Shown piece after piece: positions 15,765 to 24,282 of a stretch of 64,000 bases of DNA. How positions within the stretch are numbered: position 1 is the first letter of the stretch; each line of letters begins with the position of its first letter. Source of the stretch: Mangrovihabitans endophyticus. GTDB taxonomy: Bacteria; Actinomycetota; Actinomycetes; Mycobacteriales; Micromonosporaceae. Under the pieces are notes generated by a model. That model did no database searches. It was not told where the DNA came from and worked only from the letters and a program-made list of their open reading frames with translations. A program made the translations under genes and the position numbers. The stretch is taken from NCBI RefSeq assembly GCF_014646155.1, contig NZ_BMMX01000021.1, forward strand, positions 42,231 through 106,230. Reading direction: 5' to 3'.

Positions 15765-17750
15765 ATGGTGCGGCGGGCGAGCTCCCTGGTCCTGACGCTG
15801 ATCATCACGGTGGTGGCGTCGGTGGCCTGGGCGGTGGCAGCCCCGCCCGCCGCATCGGCGGCGCCGCTTGAGGGCCCGCTGGTGCGGGCACCCGGCGGCG
15901 CCTGCAGCACGGAGGAGTGGCAGCAGAACTTCAAATCGTGCGTTTCGCGGCTCGCAGAAGTGAGCGCCGACCGCGCACAGTGCCTGATGCCGCCGACCCC
16001 CAGCACGCCGGATTCCGGCCTCGCGGGATGGTTCGCCGAGCAACCCGCCTCTTCTACAAAGCCCGGGCCACAGGGTATTTACAGCCAGTACGGATATGCC
16101 GGATACAGTTACACGACATACGATCTCGACAGCGGCTGCGCTTCAACTTTGATCGATCCGGACTACAAATTCGAAACCACTGTCGCGAACGGCGAATTCA
16201 TGATCGCCACTGCGGTCATCGGCGCTTCAAACGCTCTCCGGGAGCGGGCGTGGGATCCACAATCATTGTGGGGTTGGGCCGATCCGCTCGTTGCTCAGGC
16301 AACCAAGGCCGTCTACGAGAAGGTATTCAGCGTCTTCGGAGTCATCACACTCGCCGTCGTCGGCTTGTATCTCATATGGCGCTCTCGCCAAGCCGACATG
16401 GGTGCCGCCACGACGACCGCAGGATGGGCCATTCTCGTGATGGTCGCCGTCACGGCGATCGCCGCGTGGCCGGTGAAATCGGCAAACATCGCCGACGAAA
16501 GCCTCATTACGACTCTAGGTGTGGTACACGACGCGGTCGGACCACGAGCGCGGAGCGCCGCTGCTGGCGAATGCGATGATAAAACGCCCGGCGCGTGCAA
16601 GGACAATCGACCACCCGCCGTTCGAGCCAGCGATACGGCCACGGAAACCATGCTCTACCGCAATTGGCTCCGCGGCCTGCTCGGTTCGGCGGACAACACC
16701 ACCGCCAAGAAATACGGTCGTGCCCTGTATGACGCGCGATCCCTCAGCTGGGCCGAAGCCGAGAAGATTCGCGCAAATCCAGAAACTCGGGAAGCCACGC
16801 TGAGCGCAAAGAACACCCAGTGGGAGAAGGTCGCCGAGCAGGTCAAGCAGGAGGACCCGGAGGCGTACGAATACCTGCAGGGCGTCAACGGTATGGACCG
16901 CATCGGCGCCGGCTTCATAGCCATGCTCGCCTCGATCATGTTCGCGATGTTCGACCTGACCGCGTCGGTGCTCGTACTGCTCGGCTTCCTGATCTTCCGA
17001 TGGGCGGTGATCGCGGCACCGATTCTCGGCACCGTCGGGCTGCTCCGCCCCGCCAGCTCGGGCATCCGTCGGCTCGGCAACGCCGTCGTCGCCGCGGTCT
17101 TCAACATCGCGATCTTCGGAACCGGCGCGGCGATCTATCTCTTCGCCGTTGACTTGATCATGAATACGGCCAGCCTGGCAGGTTGGCTGCAGGTGGTGCT
17201 GGTCTGGTTGTGCGGAGTGGTGGGATGGCTCCTCCTGCGCCCCTATCGGCGCATCACGCAACTCGGCGGTAAGGACGGCACCCGCGCGATCGCCTCGGCC
17301 GGGTCGTGGCACCGGCGCTTCTTCCGCGACATGCGTGAGGCCGCCAAGCTTGAGGTTGCCGAGGGCGGCGGTACCCGGGAGCCGGTTATCGGCGGGAAGC
17401 GGTCCGTCTACGTCGAGCAGACCAATCTGCGGCCGGAGGCACGTCTCGAAGACCCTGCGCACCAGGCTTCGAGTCGCGGCGCGCTCGCACCAGCCGCGAC
17501 CACCGGAAACGCGCGCGAGATTCCCCCGTCGGAGACGAAGCCGCGCCCCGACGGTGCGGAGAGCACGCAGGACCACGCGCCCGCCGCGCCGCGCCGCGCC
17601 GCGCCCGGACCGGCACGGACACGCAGCGCCGGCACGTGGACGGAACCGGATGTGGCCGAGCGGCAGGAGTCGTACGCGATCTATCGTCCCGAGACGGGAA
17701 CCACCACCCGGGAATCGCCGGAGCCCCGGGTGCGCACCGAGGCTCGGTGA
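15765..17750 (+). CDS. Polytopic VirB6/TrbL-like membrane protein with signal peptide
   Basis: A 661-aa protein. The first 35 residues are a cleavable signal (VLTLIITVVASVAWAVAAPPAASAAP). An extracytoplasmic part with several cysteines follows to about residue 180, then hydrophobic helices around 190-240 and a cluster of helices at about 380-500 (IGAGFIAMLASIMFAMFDLTASVLVLLGFLIF, AVVAAVFNIAIFGTGAAIYLFAV and WLQVVLVWLCGVVGWLLL). The last 150 residues are polar and basic. Topology and place after the VirB4-like ATPase match VirB6/TrbL-type channel components. GGAGG precedes ATG 15765 by about 8 bases, and the gene follows the ATPase stop by one base. GC content and codon choice drop sharply between about 16.03 and 16.85 kb. 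Confidence 0.65.
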   Translation: MVRRASSLVLTLIITVVASVAWAVAAPPAASAAPLEGPLVRAPGGACSTEEWQQNFKSCVSRLAEVSADRAQCLMPPTPSTPDSGLAGWFAEQPASSTKPGPQGIYSQYGYAGYSYTTYDLDSGCASTLIDPDYKFETTVANGEFMIATAVIGASNALRERAWDPQSLWGWADPLVAQATKAVYEKVFSVFGVITLAVVGLYLIWRSRQADMGAATTTAGWAILVMVAVTAIAAWPVKSANIADESLITTLGVVHDAVGPRARSAAAGECDDKTPGACKDNRPPAVRASDTATETMLYRNWLRGLLGSADNTTAKKYGRALYDARSLSWAEAEKIRANPETREATLSAKNTQWEKVAEQVKQEDPEAYEYLQGVNGMDRIGAGFIAMLASIMFAMFDLTASVLVLLGFLIFRWAVIAAPILGTVGLLRPASSGIRRLGNAVVAAVFNIAIFGTGAAIYLFAVDLIMNTASLAGWLQVVLVWLCGVVGWLLLRPYRRITQLGGKDGTRAIASAGSWHRRFFRDMREAAKLEVAEGGGTREPVIGGKRSVYVEQTNLRPEARLEDPAHQASSRGALAPAATTGNAREIPPSETKPRPDGAESTQDHAPAAPRRAAPGPARTRSAGTWTEPDVAERQESYAIYRPETGTTTRESPEPRVRTEAR

Positions 17751-17756
17751 CGGACC

Positions 17757-18308
17757 GTGGCGCCGCGTCTGCTGGAACGAGGACTCGCTGGGATCTTTCG
17801 GTCCCGATGGGGCGTCGCCCTGGTGCTCGCGATCCTGGTCGTGGCGGTCGTCGCGCTTGGCCGCGCCTTCGGTGACGGCGCCGCCGACCAGTCGTCCTTC
17901 GACACGGGGAGTTCACCGGCCCCGGTGCTTAGCGCCGACCCTGACGACGACGACAGCGTCCTCTCCGAAGCTCCGCCACCGTCCCCCTCGACCAGCCCCG
18001 GAACGGCCAAACCCGAAGCGGTCGCCTACGCCTTCGCGTCGGCCTGGGCCGACCACAAGAACGCCTCTGCGAAGGCGTGGCATGACGGTCTTGTCCCGAA
18101 CGCGACTCAGGATCTGCTGGACGAACTGGACGGCACGGACCCGGCCGACGTTCCCGTCGATCGCGTGCTCGGCCGGCCCAGTCTGGTCCCCATCGGCGCG
18201 GGGCTGGTCGACGCGGACGTGCCGGTCGACTCCGGCAAACTGACCTTGCGGCTCGTGGCCCCGGACGGCCGTTGGCTGGTGGACGGGATCGACTGGGGAC
18301 GGTCATGA
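17757..18308 (+). CDS. Single-pass membrane protein, VirB8/TcpC-like candidate
   Basis: A 183-aa protein with a short basic N-terminus, one membrane helix (WGVALVLAILVVAVVALGRAF), a Pro/Ser/Asp-rich linker and an extracytoplasmic domain of about 110 residues (EAVAYAFASAWADHKN...WLVDGIDWG) with the length and pattern of an NTF2-like fold, as in VirB8, TcpC and TraH-type conjugation proteins. Fold assignment is inference. GTG 17757 starts 6 bases after the previous stop; its TGA overlaps the next ATG as ATGA, so translation is coupled. Confidence 0.6.
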   Translation: MAPRLLERGLAGIFRSRWGVALVLAILVVAVVALGRAFGDGAADQSSFDTGSSPAPVLSADPDDDDSVLSEAPPPSPSTSPGTAKPEAVAYAFASAWADHKNASAKAWHDGLVPNATQDLLDELDGTDPADVPVDRVLGRPSLVPIGAGLVDADVPVDSGKLTLRLVAPDGRWLVDGIDWGRS

Positions 18309-19417
18309 GCCTGCCTCGTCCGCGCAAGGTGGCACTCATCGTGGCCCTGATCGGAACGCTGGCGTTGCTCTGCTGTGGCGGCAGCCTCAGCGCCCTCCTG
18401 CTGGGCGGTTTCGGCGACGATGACGTCAACACCTTCTCCACCCTTGGCTGCGGGCGAGGCGGGGTGGTCGACCCGGATGGTGAGCTCCCGCGGATCCGGC
18501 CGTACGGGCCGGAGCAGATCCGGAACGCGGCGATCATCATCAAGGTGGGCTCGGACCTGCGGCTGCCGCCGCGTGCCTGGGTCATCGCCGTGGCCACCGC
18601 GATGCAGGAGTCACGGCTGACCAACCTGGGAAATCTCGGAGCCGCCAACGACCACGACTCGCTCGGCCTGTTCCAGCAGCGGCCCAGTGCCGGCTGGGGC
18701 ACCCCCGAGCAGGTCCGGGATCCCGTCTACGCCAGCCGAAAGTTTTACGAGAAGCTGCAGACCGTCAAGCACTGGGAGAAGATGTCGCTGACCCGGGCCG
18801 CCCAGAAGGTGCAGCGCAGCGCCTATCCCAACGCCTATGCGAAACACGAGACGGTGGCGACCGAGATCGTCAACATGCTGGCGGACGGAGCAGCGCGCGC
18901 GGTCGGCAACACGCTGGCAATGGTCTGCGCGGCCGGTGGTCAGATCGCCGCGTCCGGTTGGGGGATCCCGGTCAAGGCGGTGGTCGGTTCCGGTTTCCGG
19001 ACGCCGTCACGGCCGACGCACCAGGGTGTCGACCTCATCATCGGGCGGTACACCCCCATCGCGGCGGCGGCGAGCGGGACCGTGTCGGTGGTCAAATGCG
19101 ATGAGGACCATCGCGGGCGGCACACGTGCAACGTCGACGGCTATCCCGGCAAGGGCGGCTGCGGCTGGATGGTCGAGATCGTGCATGCCGGCAACGTGAT
19201 GACCCGCTACTGTCACATGGTGCAGCGACCATTCGTCCAGGTGGGCCAGCAGGTGGCAGCCGGTGACATCATCGGCCGCGTCGGTACGAGCGGCAACTCG
19301 TCCGGACCGCATCTGCACTTCGAAGTACACCTCAACAACGACCGATCCAGCAGCGGCGCGGTGGACCCGGTCCAGTTCATGGCCGAGCACGGCGCGCCGC
19401 TGGGAGGACAGGGGTGA
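18305..19417 (+). CDS. Bifunctional cell-wall hydrolase: lytic transglycosylase-like plus M23 peptidase
   Basis: A 370-aa exported or membrane-anchored protein. A hydrophobic helix (VALIVALIGTLALLCCGGSLSALLLGG) follows a basic start. Residues about 65-190 resemble lytic transglycosylases of conjugation systems (AVATAMQESRL with the putative catalytic Glu; HDSLGLFQQRPSAGWG). Residues about 220-365 form an M23 zinc peptidase domain with HQGVD (first zinc ligands), YCHM and HLHFEVH. Such VirB1-like proteins open peptidoglycan locally for secretion channels. ATG 18305 overlaps the previous stop, and the stop overlaps the next GTG (GTGA). Confidence 0.82.
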   Translation: MSLPRPRKVALIVALIGTLALLCCGGSLSALLLGGFGDDDVNTFSTLGCGRGGVVDPDGELPRIRPYGPEQIRNAAIIIKVGSDLRLPPRAWVIAVATAMQESRLTNLGNLGAANDHDSLGLFQQRPSAGWGTPEQVRDPVYASRKFYEKLQTVKHWEKMSLTRAAQKVQRSAYPNAYAKHETVATEIVNMLADGAARAVGNTLAMVCAAGGQIAASGWGIPVKAVVGSGFRTPSRPTHQGVDLIIGRYTPIAAAASGTVSVVKCDEDHRGRHTCNVDGYPGKGGCGWMVEIVHAGNVMTRYCHMVQRPFVQVGQQVAAGDIIGRVGTSGNSSGPHLHFEVHLNNDRSSSGAVDPVQFMAEHGAPLGGQG

Positions 19418-20019
19418 GCGGGGGCGCTATGCCCGACCCCTTCGCAGGCCATCCGGAGTGGGCGATCGAACCACCACGACCCATCGTCCCAGTGCCCGCG
19501 AACATGGGCGGCAACTTGCGTGGCCGCCGCGTCCTCATCGGCCTGCCGGGACACGGCTGGCGTGGGGATCTGCGAGCGGACGAGAAGGTGGTGCAGGGGA
19601 GCCGGACCTATGTGCCGGTGATGCCGGAGGCGGAGTGGTACCGCGCCGAAGCCGAACGCACCGAGGTCTTCGCGCCCCTCGTTCCCATCGAGCGCGTCTG
19701 GGTGGAAGACGAAGGAATGAGCGGCACAACCGCGAAGCCGAACGACGTGGCCGGCCGCCTGGTGTCACTCGACGAGCCGCCGCGCCGGTCACCGGTGGCG
19801 GCCCTGGACGCCGATTCCCTGGTCGGGCGCCGCGTCGTGCGTGTGGGCGACGATGGCAAGGAAGAACGTGATCTGCGAGCCGTCACCGAGTTGCACAGCA
19901 GCGACGACGGCGACATCTGTGCTCGGGTCACCAAGGAACTCGACTGGTACCGCTGGGGGTGGAGCGGAAAGACGCCAAGCACCCTAGAGGTTCCACTCAA
20001 TGAACTTTGGGTGGAATAG
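19414..20019 (+). CDS. Unknown protein made of two copies of a ~65-residue domain
   Basis: A 201-aa soluble protein without recognised family. Residues 35-98 and 136-201 are related to each other: both begin GRRV, continue with a GDLRA/RDLRA element, a WYR motif and end in a short strand LxxIERVWVE or LNELWVE. This is an internal duplication. No signal peptide or membrane helix is seen, so it is probably cytoplasmic. GTG 19414 overlaps the upstream stop (GTGA), tying it to the secretion-like operon as its last gene; ATG 19429 is an alternative. It converges with the next minus-strand gene with a single base between stops. Confidence 0.62.
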   Translation: MSGGAMPDPFAGHPEWAIEPPRPIVPVPANMGGNLRGRRVLIGLPGHGWRGDLRADEKVVQGSRTYVPVMPEAEWYRAEAERTEVFAPLVPIERVWVEDEGMSGTTAKPNDVAGRLVSLDEPPRRSPVAALDADSLVGRRVVRVGDDGKEERDLRAVTELHSSDDGDICARVTKELDWYRWGWSGKTPSTLEVPLNELWVE

Positions 20020-20020
20020 C

Positions 20021-20602
20021 TCATCCCACTTTATGGGCGCCACAAACACGCCAGCCATTCTGGTCAATCAGGTCCAATGACCAGGTTTCGGAACGCCGGC
20101 TCTTTGTAACACCATCAGAGATACCTGAGATGAAAATGTCAGTGGAAACTGTTCGCCGTCCGCCTACCGTTTTACTTACCACGAGGCCACCCCAGTCGAT
20201 GACTACATCGACGCCATAGTCACGTTCTCGCGTAAACATCTCCTGCCTCAAGGCTGCGACCTGAGAAAGGTCCGGCCCCGATTTGCAGGTATAGAGCGAG
20301 GCTTCCTCATCGTCACGGTTCACCAAGTACGCGCGCAAGAAGCTATCCGCCACCGCGTCCGGCGCTGTTCGCTTGATCTCTGTAGCCTCGTCATACAGCG
20401 AAACAATCACGCCGACGCCGCCCATGCAGAGCAACGCCAGAACGCCCGCTCCCAACGCCAGAATGAGCCGCAACCGCCTGTTCGGCTCCTTCTGTGGTGT
20501 GGACGGTGACTGCGGAGGCGACGCTCCTCGCGAGTCGTCCGGCCCCGGCGCCGAAGGCGCACTGGACCATGGACCGGCCGGGGTATCGGGCGGCTGCTTC
20601 AC
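20021..20602 (-). CDS. Hypothetical single-pass membrane protein in the secretion-like block
   Basis: About 193 aa. A Pro/Ser-rich N-terminal segment (PPDTPAGPWSSAPSAPGPDD) and a basic patch precede one membrane helix (LILALGAGVLALLCMGGVGVIVSLY), then an extracytoplasmic domain of about 110 residues with one Cys pair (TCKSG and RVCGAHK) and a SFLRAYLVNRDDEEASLYTC motif that suggests an NTF2-like fold, similar in size to the VirB8-like protein nearby. The 3' half is less GC-rich than its neighbours. The start is uncertain: GTG 20602 is suggested because residues before it are Arg-rich read-through, but its Shine-Dalgarno-like GGAAAGG directly abuts the codon; the frame stays open to 20764. Confidence 0.55.
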   Translation of the reverse strand: MKQPPDTPAGPWSSAPSAPGPDDSRGASPPQSPSTPQKEPNRRLRLILALGAGVLALLCMGGVGVIVSLYDEATEIKRTAPDAVADSFLRAYLVNRDDEEASLYTCKSGPDLSQVAALRQEMFTRERDYGVDVVIDWGGLVVSKTVGGRRTVSTDIFISGISDGVTKSRRSETWSLDLIDQNGWRVCGAHKVG

Positions 20603-20829
20603 CCTTTCCAGGGTAGTCCCCGCTGCGACACACGCACGGTAGTCCTCACCCCGCCGCGCCCCACGCTGCGCCCGCCGTCGGCGCTTCTTCCTGGTCGCGC
20701 CCGCCGACCGAAGGCTCGTTACCACATCGACATGCTGAACTGTGCCACGCCGACGAAGGTGCACCGGCTACGCAACGCGATCTCACGCTCCGACCAAGGT
20801 ACGGTTTGAGCGCACACAGGAGGTGGGCG

Positions 20830-23418
20830 GTGACGCAGGCGAGCACGCGTGTCGAGCAGGCCGCTGCTCTGCACCGGCAGGCAGTGGCCACGGTGGAGGC
20901 CGCGGCCCTCTCGCTCGACGGTCCGGTCCCGCCCGGCGGCGATCCGGCCGAGCAGTATCGCCTCGCCGAAGAGTTGCGGACGGCCGCGAACGCGCTTGCC
21001 CCGGGCTGGCTAGGCGCGCCGCTGGACGCCCAGTCGTCGGTGGCACCCCTCGGTGGTGACGTTCCGCCCCAGTTCGTCCGGCTGGGAGTGGCTCAGCTCT
21101 TGGACGATGCCCGGTTTCCCGCGGTCGTTCCGCTGCTCGGGACCGGCCATCTCACGGTGGACGCGGATTGCCGCGATCCGCGTGTCGCGGGCCTGTTGCG
21201 CAGCATCTTGCTCCGCCTTCTCGCCACGGCGCCGCCCGGGTCGTTGCTGATTCGTGCGGTGGACGGCGCGGCCGGGGGCACGGTGTTCGCACCGTTCGCG
21301 GCGCTGGCCGACGCGGGTCTGATGCCGCCGCCCGCGCTGGATCGGGCCGGTCTGCGTGACGCGCTGAACGAAGCCGAGAAGTGGCTCCGCCCCAACCGTT
21401 CCACCACCGCGCGGCGGGGGCGCCGGGACCGGTTGTTGTTGCTGGTGATCGCCTCGTTGCCGGAGCTTGCGGAGGCCGGCGATCTGGTCCGGATCGCCGC
21501 GCTGGCCCAGCAGGGTCCGGATTTGGGCCTGCATCTGCTCGTGGCGGGTTGGCCACCGCCGCCGTTGACGGCCGAGACGACACAGCCGCCGCTGCCTCGG
21601 ACGACCATGATTTCGGTGCGCAACCCGTTCGCGGTGATCGGCGACCCGCCCGGCGGCACGTACGGGTCGGTGGACGGAGCCAACTGGCTGAATGCGCCGG
21701 TGTACCTCGACGAGGATCCGCCGCCTCACCTGATCGAAGCCGTGTGCCAGGAGTTGGCCGCTGACTCTGCCGCCGCATCGCAGGTGACGCTCGCCGATCT
21801 GCTGCCGGAGACCGGTGAGGAACTGTGGACCGGCGACGCGGCGGAAGGTCTGTCCACACCGGTGGGTCATGACGGTGACACACCGGTGGCGCTGAGTTTC
21901 AACGATCTGCATCCGCACTGGATGGTCGGCGGGCGGTCCGGAGCCGGCAAGACGGCCTTCCTGATCAACGTGCTGTACGGGTTGTGCGCTCGGTACAGCC
22001 CCGCGGAGCTGGCGCTGTATCTGCTGGATTTCAAGGAAGGCGTGTCATTCGCGGAGTTTGTGCCGACGCAGCGGGACCGGACCTGGCTGCCCCATGCCCG
22101 GGCGGTGGGCGTGGAGTCCGACCGCGAGTACGGGTTGGCGGTGCTGCGGGAACTGGACGCGGAGATGACCCGGCGCTCGGTGGCCTACAAGCGTGCCGGG
22201 GTCACCAAGTTCGCCGAGCTGCGCGCCGTGGCGGCCGAGGAGGGCCGCGGCAGGCCGATGCCGCGCGTGCTCTGCGTCATCGACGAGTTCCAGGTCCTGT
22301 TGGCGGGCAACGACGCGATGGCGACGGAGGCGGTGACGCTCCTTGAGTCGCTGGCGCGCAAGGGCCGCTCGTACGGCATTCATCTGATCCTGGCGAGTCA
22401 GACGGTGCTCGGCGTGGAGGCGTTGTACGCCAAGCGTGATTCGATCTTCGGCCAGTTCCCGGTACGTGTCGCGTTGCCCGGTGGTGGTGACGTGCTGGAG
22501 CCGAACAACGACGCGGCGGCCGGCCTTCCCCTGGGCACCGCGGTGGTGAACATGGCCGGTGGTTTGGGCGGCCCGCGCGGCGCCACCCGGGGGCATGAGC
22601 GGACCGTGCGGTTCCCCGACCCGCATGCCGATCAGGCCGGGCTCAGCGATCTGCGGCATCGCTTGTGGGGTGACCGCGACCCGGAGGCGACGCCGCCGAA
22701 GGTTTTCGCCGGGTACGCCGAGCAGCATCTGGCCGACGACCCGACCTATCGTGCCGCCCTCGCGGGCCGCGCCGGACGCCCGGCGGCCCTGGTCGGGCGG
22801 ACGATCGACGTCGATCTGTCCACCGCCTCGTTCGCGTTGGACGGCTCGCCGGGCCGCCATTTGGCGATCTTCGGTTCGCAGGGTCTGGGCGCGGAGTTGC
22901 TGGAGGCGGCGGCGCGCAGCGTGGCGGCGTTCCACGCACCGCGTACCGCACGATTCGTGATCGCCTCGCTTGTCGCGGAGGGTGATGCCCTGGCGGAGTC
23001 GCTGGCCGACGAGATCGGGCTTCGACAGGAGGTGGCCGTGGTCGACGTGGCCGGCCTGGCGGCCGAGATGGACCCGGCACGACCCGGATACCGGGTGGTC
23101 TTCGGCATGGATGCCGCAAGCCGCGGGACTCTTCCCGGGCTGCGCTCGTTGTTGGTCGATGGTCCCGGCCGGGGAGCTCATCTGCTCTCCTGGTGGCGTG
23201 GCCTGCGCCGGTTCGCCGAGGAGACCGGCGGCAGTTCGGGCCGGGAGGATGTGGCCGGGCTGGTCTTCTTGAACGTGCCTGCGCAGGACGTGTCGATGAT
23301 GCTGGGGAGGCCGGTCGATTGGACGCCGCGGCCGAATCGCGCCCTGTTGCATGACCGACAAGCCGACCGTACCGTCCGGTTCGTGCCTTTCGTTCAGCCC
23401 GAGGACGGCCGTCCGTGA
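20830..23418 (+). CDS. FtsK/SpoIIIE-domain ATPase (EccC/TcpA-like)
   Basis: An 862-aa protein with no clear membrane helix. An N-terminal helical region (RVEQAAALHRQAVATVEAAALSL) precedes a domain of about 300 residues, then an FtsK/SpoIIIE motor domain: Walker A GGRSGAGKT (Lys374), DFKEGVSF, Walker B CVIDEFQVLL (Asp485/Glu486), and the ASQT sensor motif. A C-terminal region of about 250 residues looks like a second, degenerate ATPase fold (FGSQGLGAE in place of a Walker A). GTG 20830 has AGGAGG six bases upstream, so the ATG at 20806 is rejected. The next gene starts in its stop codon (GTGA). It could pump DNA or protein; its partners favour a membrane secretion role, but this is inference. 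Confidence 0.8.
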   Translation: MTQASTRVEQAAALHRQAVATVEAAALSLDGPVPPGGDPAEQYRLAEELRTAANALAPGWLGAPLDAQSSVAPLGGDVPPQFVRLGVAQLLDDARFPAVVPLLGTGHLTVDADCRDPRVAGLLRSILLRLLATAPPGSLLIRAVDGAAGGTVFAPFAALADAGLMPPPALDRAGLRDALNEAEKWLRPNRSTTARRGRRDRLLLLVIASLPELAEAGDLVRIAALAQQGPDLGLHLLVAGWPPPPLTAETTQPPLPRTTMISVRNPFAVIGDPPGGTYGSVDGANWLNAPVYLDEDPPPHLIEAVCQELAADSAAASQVTLADLLPETGEELWTGDAAEGLSTPVGHDGDTPVALSFNDLHPHWMVGGRSGAGKTAFLINVLYGLCARYSPAELALYLLDFKEGVSFAEFVPTQRDRTWLPHARAVGVESDREYGLAVLRELDAEMTRRSVAYKRAGVTKFAELRAVAAEEGRGRPMPRVLCVIDEFQVLLAGNDAMATEAVTLLESLARKGRSYGIHLILASQTVLGVEALYAKRDSIFGQFPVRVALPGGGDVLEPNNDAAAGLPLGTAVVNMAGGLGGPRGATRGHERTVRFPDPHADQAGLSDLRHRLWGDRDPEATPPKVFAGYAEQHLADDPTYRAALAGRAGRPAALVGRTIDVDLSTASFALDGSPGRHLAIFGSQGLGAELLEAAARSVAAFHAPRTARFVIASLVAEGDALAESLADEIGLRQEVAVVDVAGLAAEMDPARPGYRVVFGMDAASRGTLPGLRSLLVDGPGRGAHLLSWWRGLRRFAEETGGSSGREDVAGLVFLNVPAQDVSMMLGRPVDWTPRPNRALLHDRQADRTVRFVPFVQPEDGRP

Positions 23419-24269
23419 GCCGCGACGCTCCACACACGCCGGACGAGGCGGCCCCGCCGCAGCACGGTGATCCGGCACCGGCGATACCGCGCCCGAGTCC
23501 ACCCGGTCAGCCGGACCGGACCCGCCGGACCCCCGGCGGGCATGCCGACGCCGGGACCGCTGAGGTGGACGGTGGCGACCGTGCGAACGAGGCCGGCACC
23601 GGGCCGTGGGCCGGTTACCTCTGGGCCGCCCAGCGGCTCGACGCCGTGCGCCGTGCGGCGTCCGCGACGGCCGCGGACCGCGCTGCCACACTCGACGCCG
23701 CGCGGCAGGAGATCTCCGCGGTGCACGCCCGGCTCGCACCGCAGCGGTCCAGGCTGGTGCAGGATCTCGGCGTACCGGAGGCGGCTTTGACGCCTCTGCC
23801 CGCCGAGCGGGAGGCCGCCGCACGGGCCGTGGCGGGCGGTCCGGCCGCGGCGCTGGCGGCGGTGCGACAGGCGCGGGGTACGGCCGATGCCGCGGACGCG
23901 GTGATTCTGCGGCCGGACCGCGGCTCGTCATGGCTGCGCGGCGCGACCATGACGGCATGGCGGCAGTCCGCACCGTTGCGGCCGTGGGCACGCAATCTCC
24001 TCGTGTACGGGCCGTTCGCCGCCGCCGTGTTGGTGGTGCAGATCGTGCTCTACCTGGTCGCTCCGAGCGGCTCGCTGCCGACGTACGCGCTGTTGTGCGG
24101 GCTGAGCCTTCCGGTGCTCGCGTTCGGCCTGGGGTGGACCACGATCGGTTTCGTCTACGGCGGCAAGGGGACGAAGGTGGACCGCACCCCGGTGCTCGGC
24201 GCCGTCGTCTGTCTGACGCCGGTCCTGCTGACCTGCATGGGTGTCGGACTGCTCGCGCTCTTTCGGTGA
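23415..24269 (+). CDS. Hypothetical three-helix membrane protein coupled to the FtsK-like ATPase
   Basis: A 284-aa protein. Residues 1-55 are Pro-rich and disordered; 60-150 are helical and Ala/Arg/Gln-rich, likely coiled coil (AAQRLDAVRRAASATAADRAATLDAARQEI); three hydrophobic helices follow (LLVYGPFAAAVLVVQIVLYLV, YALLCGLSLPVLAFGLGWTTIGF and VLGAVVCLTPVLLTCMGVGLLALF). No family recognised. GTG 23415 overlaps the ATPase stop, so the two are made together; it may be the membrane anchor that the soluble ATPase lacks. Confidence 0.65.
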   Translation: MSRDAPHTPDEAAPPQHGDPAPAIPRPSPPGQPDRTRRTPGGHADAGTAEVDGGDRANEAGTGPWAGYLWAAQRLDAVRRAASATAADRAATLDAARQEISAVHARLAPQRSRLVQDLGVPEAALTPLPAEREAAARAVAGGPAAALAAVRQARGTADAADAVILRPDRGSSWLRGATMTAWRQSAPLRPWARNLLVYGPFAAAVLVVQIVLYLVAPSGSLPTYALLCGLSLPVLAFGLGWTTIGFVYGGKGTKVDRTPVLGAVVCLTPVLLTCMGVGLLALFR

Positions 24270-24282
24270 GGGGAATGATCTG

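Noticed and set aside
16030..16850. The low-GC stretch as an insertion sequence or separate inserted gene
   Set aside because: The frame of the surrounding gene continues through it with no terminal repeats, target duplication or transposase.
19414..20019. The duplicated-domain protein as a pseudogene because of its convergent one-base gap with the next gene
   Set aside because: The frame is intact, translationally coupled and shows conserved duplication, so a real protein is more likely.
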